Counted from the first letter of the stretch, positions 1 to 13,988 are shown. The stretch: DNA of 62,379 nucleotides from Funneliformis mosseae (GCA_910592005.1 CAJVPP010000023.1:1-62379); one strand, 5' to 3'. Numbers and translations: made by a program. Notes: a model not told the origin generated them from the sequence alone.

Positions 1-152
1 CAATCTGAAATTTTGGATTAATCTGAAATTTTTGGTTCAGTTCAGATTTTTTTCAGTTCAGATTAGATTTATAATCCAAAAAAAATCTGAACTGAACTAA
101 AGTTGATCTGAACCAAAAATTTTCGGATTAATCTGAACTGTTCAGAACTTTA
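1..152. repeat. Right end of a self-complementary (TCAGTTCAGATT-word) element
   Basis: The first 150 bases consist almost entirely of the words TCAGTTCAGATT and AATCTGAACTGA in both orientations, so the strand can fold on itself. Read on the minus strand, the boundary near 152 begins AAAGTTCTGAACAGTTCA. That resembles the left end of the full-length element at 44432 (AAAGCTCCGAACAGTTCA). I therefore take this as the terminal part of another copy, cut by the window edge. No coding capacity is visible. Confidence 0.6.
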
Positions 153-1273
153 CCAGTGACAAATATTTATCACATGATACAGGTATATATACTCTGTGTT
201 AACTTAGAAATTTTCTTTAGTTTAATTTATATTATTAATATAAAAAAGTTTAAATTTTTAAATAAATTAAAATTCTGATTTTATTAAATAAATAATTATT
301 TTTACCTTTAAAATCTATAAATAAATATATTAAATAAAAATTATTATTATTTTTTTTAAACTTCAGATAAATCAATTAATTTAAAAATTAAAATTAAATA
401 TTCAATTTAAATTGTAAAAAAAATTAATTTAAAAAATTTAGATTATAATTTAATTCACATTAAAAAAATTTGAATTGAACTAATTATCTAAAATTTTAAA
501 TTAATTACTTTAAAGTTTATATAATAAAAGTATTAAAATTTTAAATGTTTTTTATTTAAAAAAAAATTTGATAAAATATACTTATTAAAAAAATATTTTT
601 AAATTTTACTATTTTAGCATTTTAAAATGATTTTATTTAAAAAATTAATAAAAGATATCTTAAGTTTTTTATTAGAATAAAATAATAAAAGATATTTTAA
701 ACTTTAGTATTATTTAATAAATAAAATTTTAATAATAATATTTTTAAAACTTTAAAATAATTTTATTAAAAAATATTAATAAAAGATATCTTTAAATTTT
801 TAATTTATAAATATATTTTTAAATTTTTGAAGTCTTTCTAGATAAAATATTAATAAAAATATCTTTAAAATTTAAAGTATTTTTTATTAAAAAAATTAAT
901 AAAAAATATTTTAAAATTTTAAAGTATTTTTTATTAAATTAAATATTAATAAAAGATATATAAAATATATTATTTTAAATACTTTTAAAATATTTTAACT
1001 TATATAATTATATGTAATATTTTTTTATTTTAGCATTATTATTTTTTTTAATATTTTTATTATATTTATTATGTATTATTTATTTTATTATATTATTTTA
1101 TTATATTTTATTTATTTAATATTATAATATTATAAGCTAGTTTATTTAAAATAATATTATATAGTAATTTTTTTTATAGTTATATTTTATATAAAATATT
1201 TTTAGTTTGATTTTATATATTATTTTCTGTTATTAGTAAAATCTGATAGATTAAATAAAGGATTAATATTAAT
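153..1273. other. AT-rich intergenic DNA
   Basis: About 1.1 kb of extremely AT-rich sequence made of runs of A, T and TTTAAA/ATTAAT words. The segment TTAATAAAAGATAT(C/A)TTTAAA recurs at about 650, 780, 850 and 940, which suggests an old, badly diverged tandem or dispersed repeat. I see no gene. Confidence 0.5.
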
Positions 1274-1404
1274 AAAGATGGCGCCTTAATTAGTTGCAAC
1301 AGGTGACAAATAAGCATCACAATGTTGCAACAAATTGCAACATTATTAAAATTTAAGTTGCAATAGGTGACAAATAAGTATTACAATGTTGCAACGCCAT
1401 CTTT
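1274..1404. mobile_element. Small inverted-repeat (MITE-like) element, AAAGATGGCG ends
   Basis: A 131-bp unit bounded by a perfect 10-bp inverted repeat: AAAGATGGCG at 1274-1283 and CGCCATCTTT at 1395-1404. Between the ends are two near-identical direct repeats (1293-1331 and 1356-1394), each containing GGTGACAAATAAG and finishing in a TTGCAAC motif. The flanks are AT-rich on both sides, so a target duplication cannot be called with confidence. It resembles a non-autonomous DNA transposon. A related end sequence occurs at 42260. Confidence 0.5.
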
Positions 1405-2400
1405 AAATATTAATAATTTACTTAAAAAAATAAAAAATTAATGTTTTTTTAAAATAATAAATTATAAATTACATAATATTATACTCTATACATTATTTTA
1501 TATAAAAAAAATTTAATTTATTAAATTTATTAAAAATAAAATTTTAAAAATATTTAAAATTTAAGGGTAAAATATTTGTTTTAAGTTATCATTATAGTAA
1601 ATGGTTAATAAAAATTATTATATAATTCTAATTTTGATATAAAATAAATTTTTATAATACTTAACATAAATGGATAAAAATATATGATTAAAAAGCTATG
1701 ATTTTATCTTCTATTTTTTTAATTTAAAAAGTTCTATTAATATAAATTTTTTTTAAAAAATCTTTTTATATGAAGTTTTAAAAAAATTGCAAATATCTAT
1801 TTATTTTTGCAAATATAAAATAAATATTATTAGTTTTCAATTTTTTAGTTTAATATTAAGTTAACTTATTATATAAAGTAATATATATATATATATATAT
1901 ATTTTTTATTATTTTAAGAATAAAGATAAATTTTTTAATTCTCTATTCTTATTAATGCAGTTCTACCTTTAGCAAGATTAACTATATGAATATATATTTA
2001 TAATATATTACTAGTTGAATTTAGCTTATATAAATTTATTATCTTCTTTATATTATAAGTAAATCTAATAGGTAAAAAATATCAACTTTTGTTCAAATTA
2101 GTTTTTTTGCTTTTTTTCATAGATTATCAGTAAGATAATTTCTTTATTATTATATTTAAAATTATAATAAATTTGTATAATAGCTTTTGATATTATTATT
2201 TTGTTATTTTTATACAATTTATTTATTATTTTTTCAACTATTTATCATCTTATTATCATCAAATTTATATCAACTCTGTATACTGACTCATTTTATACTT
2301 ATAAATAATTATTATAACACTTTTATAGAGAATTTAAAGTATTACTATTCTATATAAAATATTTTTGCAAGTATATATTCTCTGCATATATATTGTTTTT
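1405..2400. other. AT-rich intergenic DNA with a TA microsatellite
   Basis: AT-rich sequence with a (TA)n tract near 1880-1902. No reading frame, RNA gene or structured repeat could be supported. Confidence 0.4.
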
Positions 2401-2479
2401 CACAAAATGAACAACTTCAAAATTATTTTATATGCTTTAGTCAGATATATTTATTTTTTATTTGCCTCAATATTATCAT

Positions 2480-3120
2480 TAATATCTTTTATTACTCTAT
2501 AATATATATTATTATTTTAATTATAATTTAAGTTTATAATAATTTTTTTATAAAATTAATAATTATAATTCTCTTTTTATACTATGATTATATAATTAGT
2601 ATATATCATAATAAGTATAAAAAATTATATATTACCATCTTTTTCTATTTTTTTAGTTTTTTATATGAGATTACCTTATTAAAAAGATAAAATTATATAC
2701 AATTTTGAGATAAATAGTATTGACTTTTTAAGATCTTAATTTTCTTTTTTTCTTACTATTTAAAAAACTATAATAAATAGCTATCACTATATTAATATTT
2801 AATTTTTCATGAAGTTACTTATAAATTTTATCATATAAGTATATTATTAGATAACAAATAATATATTTACATTATTTATTTTTTCTATAATTTGATAATT
2901 TCTTTAATTATATTTTTTTTAGTATTTTTATAATGTATTTAAATTGTAAATTTAAAGTATTAAAAACTTGTCTCTTGAATAAAATAATATTATATGAAAT
3001 AAGATGAAGATTTTCTAAAATTTTATAAGTATCAATTTCTTTATAAACTTCTGTAAACATTATGATCAGATTATTAAAAAATAAAATAGAATTTTTTTAA
3101 GTTGATCTTACATTTCCTTA
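2480..3120 (-). pseudogene. Possible decayed coding relic, family not recognised
   Basis: On the minus strand a short frame starting near 3060 (MFTEVYKEIDTYKILENL) stays open for about 40 codons, with a coding-like amino-acid mix, in a stretch where random AT-rich sequence gives stops every few codons. Coding-like segments interrupted by stops follow down to about 2480. No catalytic motif could be identified. It is probably an old transposon or gene fragment and may be nothing. Confidence 0.22.
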
Positions 3121-5835
3121 AATAAGTTTCAATTTAATAATAAGTATATAATATGAAAAGAAATATTAATCATAATTAAATCAATTTACTTATCTAAAAT
3201 ACTTATATTCAATAATACAATACAATTTATCTATTATAAAAGATACTGATACATATTTAGAAAAGTTTATTGTTCAGAGTGAAGTATAGAATATTATACT
3301 TTTAGAAAATAGTGTGAAAATTTTATAATCATGTGAGTATTTCTGTTATCATACTACATATACAATAAGATTAGTAAATAAAAAATAAATAAAATAATAA
3401 AAATAAAAATTTATTTATTTTAAATAAAAAATTTCGCTTTAGACTTAAAATGGTTTTAAATTTCTAGTAAGTATTTTGGTAAATGATTAATTAGTAATAA
3501 AACTTTTTGTGATAATATATTATATCTTAATCAGTTTAATAATAATTTAAAAAAATACTTCTTCATAATATTTTGAAGATTGTTTTTTTCAGTATAAATA
3601 TAATTTCAATAGCAATTATTTAAATCTATAAAAGAAAAATCATGTAAATATATATATTTTTATTAATTAAAAATTATGAGTTAACTTATTACTTGAATAG
3701 ACTTATTATAATAGTTAAACCTTCATAATATTATAGAAATCTAATAGCACATTATTTTTCCTATGCTTATATATATTAAAACAAAAATATGTTTTTTATT
3801 AATATATGCTAATATTGCTGCTTCTTATTTATCTTGAAACTCTTATTATTTAAATACTTTTGCAAGTACATTAAATAATATATGTGGATTAAAATTTGAG
3901 TTTTATAAAAGTGATATATATCATTTATTTAAAAATTCATGATACTATTCAAATTTAAAGCAGTAATTATAATATTTATATAAGTCTAATAGTAAAAGCT
4001 TTATAAGGTAAACATTTTAGAATTTTTTTAAAATTAATATATATTTAGAAAATGTAAATTCAAATTTTTTGATTTTAATTTTTTCTTAAATAGTAAGTTT
4101 ATAAGACAGTAAAATACAAAATCCTAAAAATAGATTCAAAAATTATTGTATTATTTGATTTATTTAATTAATTTTAAATAAACTTATGTTAACATGATTC
4201 TAATTTTATTTAGCAATATCATCAAATTTCTATAATTTTATTTTTTCTTCTTATTCTTCTATTTTTTTAATAATTTATATATTTTTTTCAGAAAATTATT
4301 AAAGATTATAGATTATTTGTAAAATTTTTAGTATATATAATAAGTTATTATTATATTTAAGAATTGCAAAAGTATGATGTGTACTATAAGTTTTCTAATA
4401 TAATATAGTTAATTTTATGATTTTTTCTTAAGATTAAGTTTTATAGTAATAACTCTAAAAATATTTGAATAAATTAAATTTACTTTTGCTTATAATTCAT
4501 GAATATTATAGAATTATGCAACCTTAGAATATTCAAAATAGAAACTTTTTTAATAATTTTATATATATTTTTATATTTGCAATAAAAATATTATTTATTT
4601 TATAATATATAATTTGTAATATTTTTATATCTTCAAAATTTCATATTATATGTAAAACTCTTATCATTATTATTTTAAATTTCTAAACATATATATAAAC
4701 TATTAAACTTTTCAATTATATAAAGACCAAAAAGTAAAGAGACTTATGAAAAAGATGTTAAATTTTATTTTTTTGTAATAATATGATAATATGAATTATA
4801 AGTATAATCTTTGTTTATTTATAATTTAACATGAATAGGAAGAATTTTAAGTAATATGAATATGCCACAAAGTATATATCTTCCATTTATACTTTATATA
4901 TTTCTAATGTAATATTGAAAGTTTGCATATAATATATCTAATCTGAAACTTTAATATAATGAAATATGAAAATAAATAAAAAAAGAAATTTAAATTAAAT
5001 AGTATTAAGGATATTTAAAAACTTTTTATATTTGGTAACCATTTTTACTTAAGAAAAAATTCAATATATTAATAATATATTTAGGTAATATATTTATTTA
5101 TTTATTATTTATTTAGCCTATTATTTTTAACATGTGATCTGCATCTTATTATTTAAGATGATAAATAAATCTGGATATTTGAAAATAACAAATAATAGAT
5201 ATGTATTATATTATAAATTAATTATAAGAAATACTTTACTTTTAATACTTTTATAATAATAACTAAAAAATAGGAACTATTATTAAGTCCAAAACAATCT
5301 ACTAGTATTTGTTTTTATCTAAACTTTTATGTAATTGTAAAGACCAATTAGTATTAACTCAATTATTAAGCAAGACAGATATATATATATATAACTTAGA
5401 CTCTGTACATATATAGTTTTACACTTCGTTTTAGACTAATAATAAAAAAATATTTAGTTTTATAAAAATATAATAATAATAATATTACATTTATTATATA
5501 GTGCAAATAATTTAGTCATAACAAATAAAATTAATAAAATTCAAATTATTACATCTTACTCAAAAAAATGATAAGCATAAAATATGATCATAGAATAATA
5601 GAGTAACTCAAGTTTAATAAAACTATAATTTTAGTTTTTTCATAAAATGATTTTTGGTAAAGTATTAGCAATTCAAAATCAGATTATTTTACTATTAAAT
5701 CAGATATTTTGGTTACTCTATACATGATACACATGATCATAATTTCTATCATTGATTGATTAATTTACATTTTATAATACTGGCTATCTTTAATTGTATT
5801 TTGTTAAGAATAAAACAAATTTGTTTTCTATTCTG
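3121..5835. other. AT-rich region without recognisable genes
   Basis: About 2.7 kb of AT-rich sequence with frequent stops in all frames, probably transposon debris diverged beyond recognition. Nothing definite could be assigned. Confidence 0.4.
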
Positions 5836-5889
5836 TCACAATAAAGTGTTTTATCACAATAAAGTATTCTACTACAATAAAATGTTCAT
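5836..5889. repeat. 18-bp tandem repeat, three copies
   Basis: Three consecutive 18-bp units: TCACAATAAAGTGTTTTA, TCACAATAAAGTATTCTA, then a more diverged copy starting CTACAATAAAATGTTCA. A minor tandem array with no visible function. Confidence 0.65.
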
Positions 5890-5999
5890 TTCAAAATCTT
5901 AAAGTATTAATGTTTAAAAAAATAAGTTTATTAAGTATTTTGCATTAATTGTTATTATTGATATTTACATAACACTAATTTTTTCTTTTTTTACCTATA

Positions 6000-8080
6000 G
6001 CTAATGCGAGTAAATTTATACAAACAAAACTAATTTAATAAATATGAACTGATTGTAAGATTGAATCAGAAATCCAACGGTATAAACAATACTTTTTAAC
6101 TGCAAATTTTGTTACTTTACCTGTTAAATCTTTTTAATATACATCTATATAATGAAAAGCTTTTCTTATATACTGGCAGATAATTGTAAGTGAAACAGAG
6201 GTAAAGGCTAATAAATCAGTTTCTTGTAATTTTATTTATGAGTAATCACAATATAGCTAACTAAATTTTTTGTTGCATTTTAGAAGTTTTCAATAATTAA
6301 GCTTACAATGAAATTTAGGTAAAATATAAATTGATGTTTAGCTGCAATAATAGCTTCTTCTAGTTGCTCCTTTGCACTAAAAAGTCTGGTTATTTACTCA
6401 TTAATTTTTATACTTCTTCTAATTTTAATCTTTCATTTGGTCACAATCTCTTTTCTATTAGAACTTATTTTAAACCTTTTAGTTGTTCACTTAACTTAGA
6501 AATATGATGGTCTAATAGAAAAACTATATCTTGTTAAATCCTATTACTAAAATATGTGTTTTACATCTTTGGCTGCTTTTCTTCAGGACTAAGGTTCATA
6601 TATTTGGTAATAAGTGCATCTGGTAAAAATGCAGCATGATTTGATGTATTGTCAAATGTAAACAATGCCTGGTATTCTGAAAATGTACTTCAAATATAGG
6701 TATAGCATGTTCAATCACTTGATTTACTAAATTCTCAGCCTTCCACTATCTATTATTATTTTTTTCTGAATACATAATAACATAGACTTCTTTAGGAATA
6801 TTTGGTATATGCATTTTATTGGAAAGAACAAAACGATCATAAACTTTAGTTAAAAAATCATTAATGTGAATTAAGTGATCATTACCTTTTTTTCGTAAAG
6901 GTTACTCTCTATTAGGAATCAAAGGCTTTGACTTCTATCATAAGCTGAAAAAATGTATTTATTGTATATAACAAGGATAAGTGATTGCATATTATTATCT
7001 GATCAGGTTATCTTTTTCAAATTATCTTCTGAGAAAATAGGCATTCTATTTTTAAGTTCATTCATTCTTCTAAAATACTTTTCAATAAGCTACCACATCT
7101 TTTCTCTCATGTCTATTTATATATATTCTCTTTTTTACCTTAGTATACATATATACTAGCTCTTTCAAATAATTCTTCGCAGTATTAGCATTTATAGTCA
7201 GAGATAGCACAAATTCAAATCCTAGTAAAATGATCTTATTCATTTATATTATTAGTATTTGTGAAGTAATATTTCACTTATTTTACAGAATATATGATTT
7301 TACTTGAAGAAGGATATTTTCATCTTAAAAAAAAGCTTCAAATCTTAGCATGATGTCTTTAGTAAGAATAAGAAATTTAGTGAGTTTTTATATACTTATG
7401 TGCTCAAGAATAAATATATCTGGTATGATATACTCCTTTTTCTATTACATTAGTAACAATATTACTTGTTTTCATTTTTGAGTAATTGTTTTTTATAAGT
7501 TGAAGGTAAAGATGAATGCTATTTAAACGCATCCAAATCTCACTATTTATATTTTCTTTTTTAATATCTAACTTCAGATTTTTGAGAGCAGTCAGAATTC
7601 TATTATGCTAATTGTAACACTCAATTTCATCATTTGACTACTCACTAGTATTATCATATATTTCTACATTAATATTCTCAGTAGATTTCTCAGTACTTCT
7701 AAAAGTATCTAATATAAAAGTCTCTTTGCTACTTCATGTTATTGCTATTTTTTTCTTCTTTTAGTGTAGTTTGAGTTACCAACATAATACAGTCTATGTG
7801 TTTTATGAGAGATATTTTCTTAATAATATTTTTTTGCTATTTTTTGAAGTTTTTACAATATTTACAGCTTCATTATTTTTTACTAGTTTATCAAAACAGA
7901 AAATTATCAGTATCATTATTAATATTAGAAAGGTCAACATTATTGAAGTCATCATGAATAGATATATCATTAATATCGATTTGCATATTATCAATGTTAC
8001 TTTTGATATTCCAGCTTATAGTTCTTGCTTTACAAGCTTTCCTTAAATGCTTTTCACATTTTGTTAGACATGGCATATTT
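6000..8080 (-). pseudogene. DDE-type transposase pseudogene
   Basis: A degenerate transposase read on the minus strand. The clearest segment, around 6545-6660, reads LFTFDNTSNHAAF followed by PDALITKYMNLSP. The FDN..NHAAF stretch matches, from memory, the catalytic core of a DDE transposase family that is abundant in Rhizophagus. Downstream (6300-6540) come QDIVFLLDHH and a PDFLVQRSN segment resembling the C-terminal part of that family. The start is probably near 8076, where a frame opens MPCLTKCEKHLRKACKART with a Cys/His pattern. Several frameshifts and in-frame stops show that it is inactive. I am sure it is a transposase relic, less sure of the exact superfamily. Confidence 0.6.
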
Positions 8081-9412
8081 ACAAATCAGAAGTATTAAAA
8101 AATTCAGCTAGTGAGAGTATCATATATGATACATCACATAAGGTAAGTATTATACTTTGTTATTTAATAAAAGTTTTTATTTTTATAAAAAAAAGATTCT
8201 TCTTTACAAAAATATAAAGCAAGAAATTTATTATGTAATAAAAGAAATAATTAATCTAGACTATTTCTTTAATAATAGTAATTGACTATTGATAATGGTG
8301 ATTGACTATATAATTGTGATTGACTATTGTATCTGATATCCTTATTATGTGCATGTTTATTGATTAATAAAATTGTCAGGATTTTTTATCATGTAAACAA
8401 AGATCGACATTTCAAATTTGGCTTCTTAAAAAATTTTTTGTTAGGATTAAGTTGTTTTCACTATAGTTATCATAAATTTTGTATCTTTGAATTTATAATA
8501 TATATGATATTATAAATTATAATACTTTTCTTAATTCATAATTATATATTATCTTTTATTTAAAATAATATAAGTTATTTAAAATAATTATTTTATTATT
8601 AGAAAGCTAATTTTTAATAAATTTTATTATATATTTTAAATTAATAATTTTATTAAATTATTGTATTTTTATTATTCAATTTTTGAAAATATTTAATGAA
8701 TATTTATTAATAAGTTATTATTTAATTTACTTTAATTAAATAAAAGTTGGCAATATTTATTAATGTTAAATTATTATATTTTTACTATAAATTTTATTAT
8801 TAATTTTATAAATAAATTTCTTAATAATTTTTAATAATAATAAAATTAAAAATAAAACTTTACTTATTAAGATTATATATTCTTCTTAGTTCTTAATTTT
8901 AAATCTTTAATATATTTTATATAAAGTATTTGTTAAAATTTAAATAATATTAAAATGTATATCATTTTAAACCATTTTCAAATCAAATAATTTAAATGAA
9001 AAATTATTCACCCTGCATCATATTTACCGATTTTTTATGTTAAGCATTCTCATAGTGTTTATGATATCTTATATACAAATAAATAGAAATTAAATTCTAA
9101 CTAGCAATTTAATGGGTTTTCAAAAGAGGTTTTAATGATCTTGACTTAAAATTTGACAATGTAATTTTCTACTTTACAAAAGTTTATATTTATGAAAAAG
9201 TTTGATATAACCAGTAAACTTATTTAATTGTTCTTTCTATGATAAACAAGGTATAGATGATGAATTGCTATCTTGTTAAACTATACTAATCTACATTAAA
9301 AATGAAAAATGATGAAATACTGATAAGTAAAAAGAATGAGCAAAAGCAATAATAATTTGCAAATATGATCAAAATATATATTAATTGTTTCAAGCTAATT
9401 TCTCTTTTATCT
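8081..9412. other. AT-rich intergenic DNA downstream of the Argonaute gene
   Basis: About 1.3 kb of AT-rich sequence. The three short repeats TGATTGACTAT near 8280-8320 are the only regularity noticed. It marks the left edge of the gene island. Confidence 0.4.
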
Positions 9413-12400
9413 TTAAATGAAATACATAATATTTTCTATATCCTTTTTCACCGGTGGACAACTAGGTTTTTCTTCAATTGATGATCTTGATGCTTGACCA
9501 TCCCAAGTAAGATATTGTCTCGCGCGATTTGCAATTAAATGTGCATAGAATGCGGGTGTTACTATTGATATGGCCGATGTGCATCTAGGTCAAAATGTTA
9601 CATAATATTTAGACAATTTATTTTATTTTAGTAAAAAACGTGAATGAAATTATTACCAACCTTGCATTTAAATAACATAGGTTATTCGTTAACAATTGCA
9701 AATCATCAGCACCAAACCCGTTGTCGTCTCTTAACACACGATAATGAGCTGAACGACCAGTCCCTTGAATGGTGGCATGAGATTGTAGGACTATGTAAAA
9801 GTAAGTATAAACAATTAATAACTTATTGAAGACATTTAAATAGTACACGATATAAATAATTAGGAACGCACAAAAGTCAAATTCATGTCTTGCAACAATC
9901 CCCGTATCAACAACAGTCCCTGGTTTGCAATTACCGTTACGATCTCCATCACGTGGCGATTCTGGTTGAATCCTAATTTATTAAAAAAAAAATTTAGTGT
10001 AATGGAAAAAAAAAAATAAACATATGTAATAGTGGCATAAACTGAATTACTTTGTGTGATGTCTTTTTTGTACGATAATAAAAGTCAATTTTGGTGGGTT
10101 ATTGCCATATCCTCTTTTAAAGGCTCGTTTCAACGCTCCTTCCACTTCTAATTCTATGACTTTTTTAAATTGCCCCTCGCTAACTCCATCACGATAAAAT
10201 AAAATTCTCTTCGGGAGACATTTATTTTTGGCTTGGAAAGCTTTTAATAGATCAACAACCATTCCTTCCATATTCTCAATAGTCTCATTACGTGGTTCAT
10301 TTTGCATACTATGTCGACCACTATAAATTGTGGCATTGGCATCCATGGAGGCACAAACGGCAGCGATGCTAGGTATATGAAATTCTCCTTTACCTGAATG
10401 GAAAACATCCGCGCCGAATACCATTGTCTAGATAATAAATGATAATCATTACAGAATTTAATTAGATCGAATTTGAGATCATAATAAATTAGTATACTTA
10501 CCGGTGCCGAAGAAATAAAGTTCATCTGTCCAGGCGTTAGGGTAAAGTTTCTACCTCCAAGTTTGGCGTTTATTTTTAAGCCGAGATTTACACAAAATTG
10601 CTCGTTCGAACGCTTTCTCAGATGCTTTGCCAACATGCATTGAGTACGCACACCCAAATCATTTTCTCCAGCGCGTTTTATTTCACCATATAATTGAGAC
10701 CGTTCTTTCATTATGACTATAATCAATTGAGGTCCTTTTTGTTGATCCTTTCTAACTTTAATAGCCTGAATTAATCCCTATAAAACAAATAAATACAAAA
10801 ATTAAATATATTGAGAACGTTACATTATAATAATTAACAAGTAATTTACCTCTTTAATATTTCTCTGATGACCCCAGGGTACAATTTGTGGATCATTCGC
10901 AATATTCTATTATGATTTTTTTTTTTAAAACAAAAAAATTAAAATTTGGATCTCTATAAATAATATCTAAATTTTGTAATATTACCATCCCCTTCTCGTT
11001 TAAAACTTCGCGTAATTGTCGCATAAATGCTCCAACAACGTTCGTATTATCTCCGGACAACACTAACACTGACCAATTAAATAATGTCTGGCCCTGATGG
11101 ATTTTCGTGGGAAAAAAAAAGTGTTAATCATAAAATATTCTATCTAAAATAAATTTATAATGACTTACATCAAGAACTTTTCGTTTCACGAGATTCCAAC
11201 GCCCCCCTTCTATAAATTGAACTGCGGGACTACTACTTTTATGAAAAGTCATTGACACACTAGGAAGAACACGTCCTAAGAAAAGACCCGTTAATATCTT
11301 CTATTTTAAAAGCACAAAACAAAAAAATAATAATATAATTTTGCATTTTGACTCTTACCATTAACTTTTACCTTTGTTTCAACATCAATATTCATATTAA
11401 TGGATTTCAAAAACTCGTCGCTATCATAGCGAAAGAAGTTGTTAAATGAACTATTAATAGTTTTAAACCGCTCGGCCGGTTTGATACAAGTAAATTTGAT
11501 CATTTCAGCGCGAGCGTCATCAGAAAGAGTAAACTTGAAGGGTTGATCTAGAAAATGGTATTTACGTAAGTAAAAGAGTAAAAACGGAGAAAGAATTTTT
11601 ATCTAAATGCGACCTGGTATTATCTCGCAGACCTCTAAAGGAAGATAACAATTTTTTGCATCAACAATACAAGGAAGTTTTCCAAATTCAAGCCTTTTTT
11701 TATATGTGTCTAGGAAGTATTTAGTAACTGAAATATCTTTATCATCAATCTTAAATGTAGTTCTGTCTGCTGAAGTAGTCGTTAAGCCATTAATAGTATA
11801 TTTTCTTTTCTTATCACCACGATGCAAGACGTAAATTTTAACTCCTTTCAATATCTATAAATCAATTTCAATTTAATATACATATTTTATGAAATTTTAA
11901 ACGCCAAGATATCTTTATTCACCTTATTTAAATGATCCCTATGCTGCTCTTTGATCCCGTTCCTCAAATCATTTTTGTCACACCATAAGAAGCCTGCAAT
12001 AACGTCCATGACATTTCCAGGCGGATAAAAAATGCCAAAACTCGTGTCGACATTCACAAGGAGACGATCTGTAAACAAAATTTAAATAATGGATTAGTCC
12101 AAATAAATATGAGCTAAAATTATAAATACGTAACCTGATAAGATTAACATACCCCAGCCTATCCTCAAAGATTGACAGAATCCTTTTTTTAATTCCTCAC
12201 CAGTACCCAAAAGAATCCTTTGTACATCCGTCACAGGAGGATATATTCCTCTTCCAACCGATAAATAAACACTGCGGACTTTGAAATTTAAGTAAGTATT
12301 AAGCGCATTCATACAAGTTTGAATATCATCATCCGAAACATCTGGTTCTTTCCCCGAACCAATATAGTCCTGTAAGGATCGTAAATTAATCTCTTTGGCA

Positions 12401-12984
12401 CTTTTAATTTTTACTTCGAATTTTGTAGGTCTGTTATTATTATCTTCACTAGGTGGAAGAACGACCTAACGATAATTATTAAGTAAATATATTTTTTTTC
12501 TTATAGATGAGAGAGATAATGAAATAGATGATACAAACTTCTAAAACACTATCCTCTTTGCCGTTTCCCATTGGTAATGTAGTTGAACAATATATCAAGT
12601 CATTTCCATCATAAACCGGCAAACAATTGCCAAATAATTTTTGCTTTATCATTTCCATAAAAATCTTTCCTCGGACCGTTTTACTCGGTTTCCTACCACG
12701 AGGTGAAAGACTTTCAAAATTATATCGAACCAACTTTAAATTTGGGAACTTTTTTTTTTATTTTTTTAAAAAAAAAAACAAAATAAGAAAAGGGTTAGGA
12801 CTTTAAGCAACTTTTATAAATAAATTACTGTATCAATTAAGAACTATTTGAAAAATACCTTTGTAACATTAATATAATTAGCCCGAAGTACTACTTTTGT
12901 ACCCTTAGTTCCCAAGTTGGGTCTGGGTGGTGGGGGTGGTAAGGGTAGTTTTTGTAAACTGAGTTCTGCCATTTGTTTTTCCAT
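9413..12984 (-). CDS. Argonaute protein (AGO clade), intact, 14 exons
   Basis: Small-RNA-guided silencing effector, 850 aa. Exons: 12859-12984, 12539-12748, 12153-12465, 11923-12068, 11614-11854, 11359-11547, 11169-11275, 10986-11093, 10850-10906, 10502-10777, 10051-10427, 9872-9972, 9661-9790, 9413-9584. All junctions are GT-AG and keep phase. ArgoN and linker 1 lie at about 30-235, PAZ at 240-345, Mid at 410-560 and PIWI at 590-830. The slicer tetrad appears complete: D598 (VFGADVF), E639 (RNETIENM), D671 ([10 protein letters not shown]) and H809 (PAFYAHL), so RNA cleavage activity is plausible. The C-terminus ends MYFI, close to the usual MYFA. The N-terminus is short, with a proline run (residues 14-20). 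The start at 12984 is the first in-frame ATG; a second lies at 12972. The donor of exon 5 (GTCGCA) is weak, so that junction is the least certain. AGO genes are known to be expanded in this fungal group. Confidence 0.95.
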
Positions 12985-13052
12985 TTTTTTTTTTATTGTT
13001 TTAAACCAAGATTTCTCTTAATAAAAGATACAATTTTAAGCGGATGATAATG

Positions 13053-13072
13053 AAGCCTTATAAATATAAGAA
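13053..13072 (-). promoter_or_regulatory. TATA-like element upstream of the Argonaute gene
   Basis: On the minus strand the sequence reads CTTATATTTATAAGG about 70-85 bases before the Argonaute start codon, in otherwise mixed sequence. Position and composition suit a core promoter, but TATA-like words are common in this AT-rich DNA. Confidence 0.25.
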
Positions 13073-13988
13073 GGTTTGTGAATTAAAAAAAAAAAAAGGT
13101 TCATATAAAATTTTCTTTTTTTTTTTTTTTATTGCATTCTTTAATTCTAAATATCAGAATGATTACAAGCGATGTTTATAATTTTGAAGACATACTTTTA
13201 TTTTTTTATTTAAGTTTCCGAGTTTTGAAAAATGAGATGACGTGGAATTGATCTTGAGAAAATAAAAAATGAAAAAATTGAAAATTGGAAAAAAGGTTTT
13301 GATAATCTATTTTATATTGGTACTTTTTCGTCGCACGAAATATATTCAATTCCATTTTGAACTGACAATAACAAAATGCTGTGACTTTTTACCGCATTTG
13401 GGAGAATTTACAGTTTTTTTTTAAAACAATGACATTTTTCTATTATTTTCACACGATGGTGTATGTGGTAATTATACATTATATACATTTGGATACTTGT
13501 GATAAGATCAAAATCCTTTCTAATTTTATTTTAATTAAGTATCCCAAAATATGCACAGGGGACATATACAAAGTATTCACAGTTTAAAGGATGGAATTCC
13601 CCGTTGGAAAACCGGTATTATTTCCTTAAATGTGGTTATGTACGCAGTTCTAAAATCCGTCAGCCCCTTGATTAGTTTTTGTTTCTGTCTTTGGGAACCG
13701 GAATTAAAACGTTCTTGTTTGTTGGTGTAACGGTATAGGACCCCCTTTTAATAATTTCGACTTTTATCAACATCCTAATAAGTTCAACAAGTCCTTTTCT
13801 CTTTTTCACATGATTGTGACCATCATTTTCATAATTCATTAAAAATTTTATCTATTAACTGTTAAATGCGTTTATTGACTTTTTGTACATCATGAATGGA
13901 AAATGAAAAAAATAAAAATAAAGATAAAAAATAAAAATAAACAATATAACTAAAATAAAGTAATTTACAGAATTTCTTCTTTTTGTTT
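13073..13988. other. Intergenic region between the F-box-like gene and Argonaute
   Basis: About 0.9 kb separating two genes on the same (minus) strand. It holds the 3' flank of the F-box-like gene and the upstream region of Argonaute. Short open frames at 13381 (+) and 13862 (-) have no coding character. No RNA gene was seen. Confidence 0.4.
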
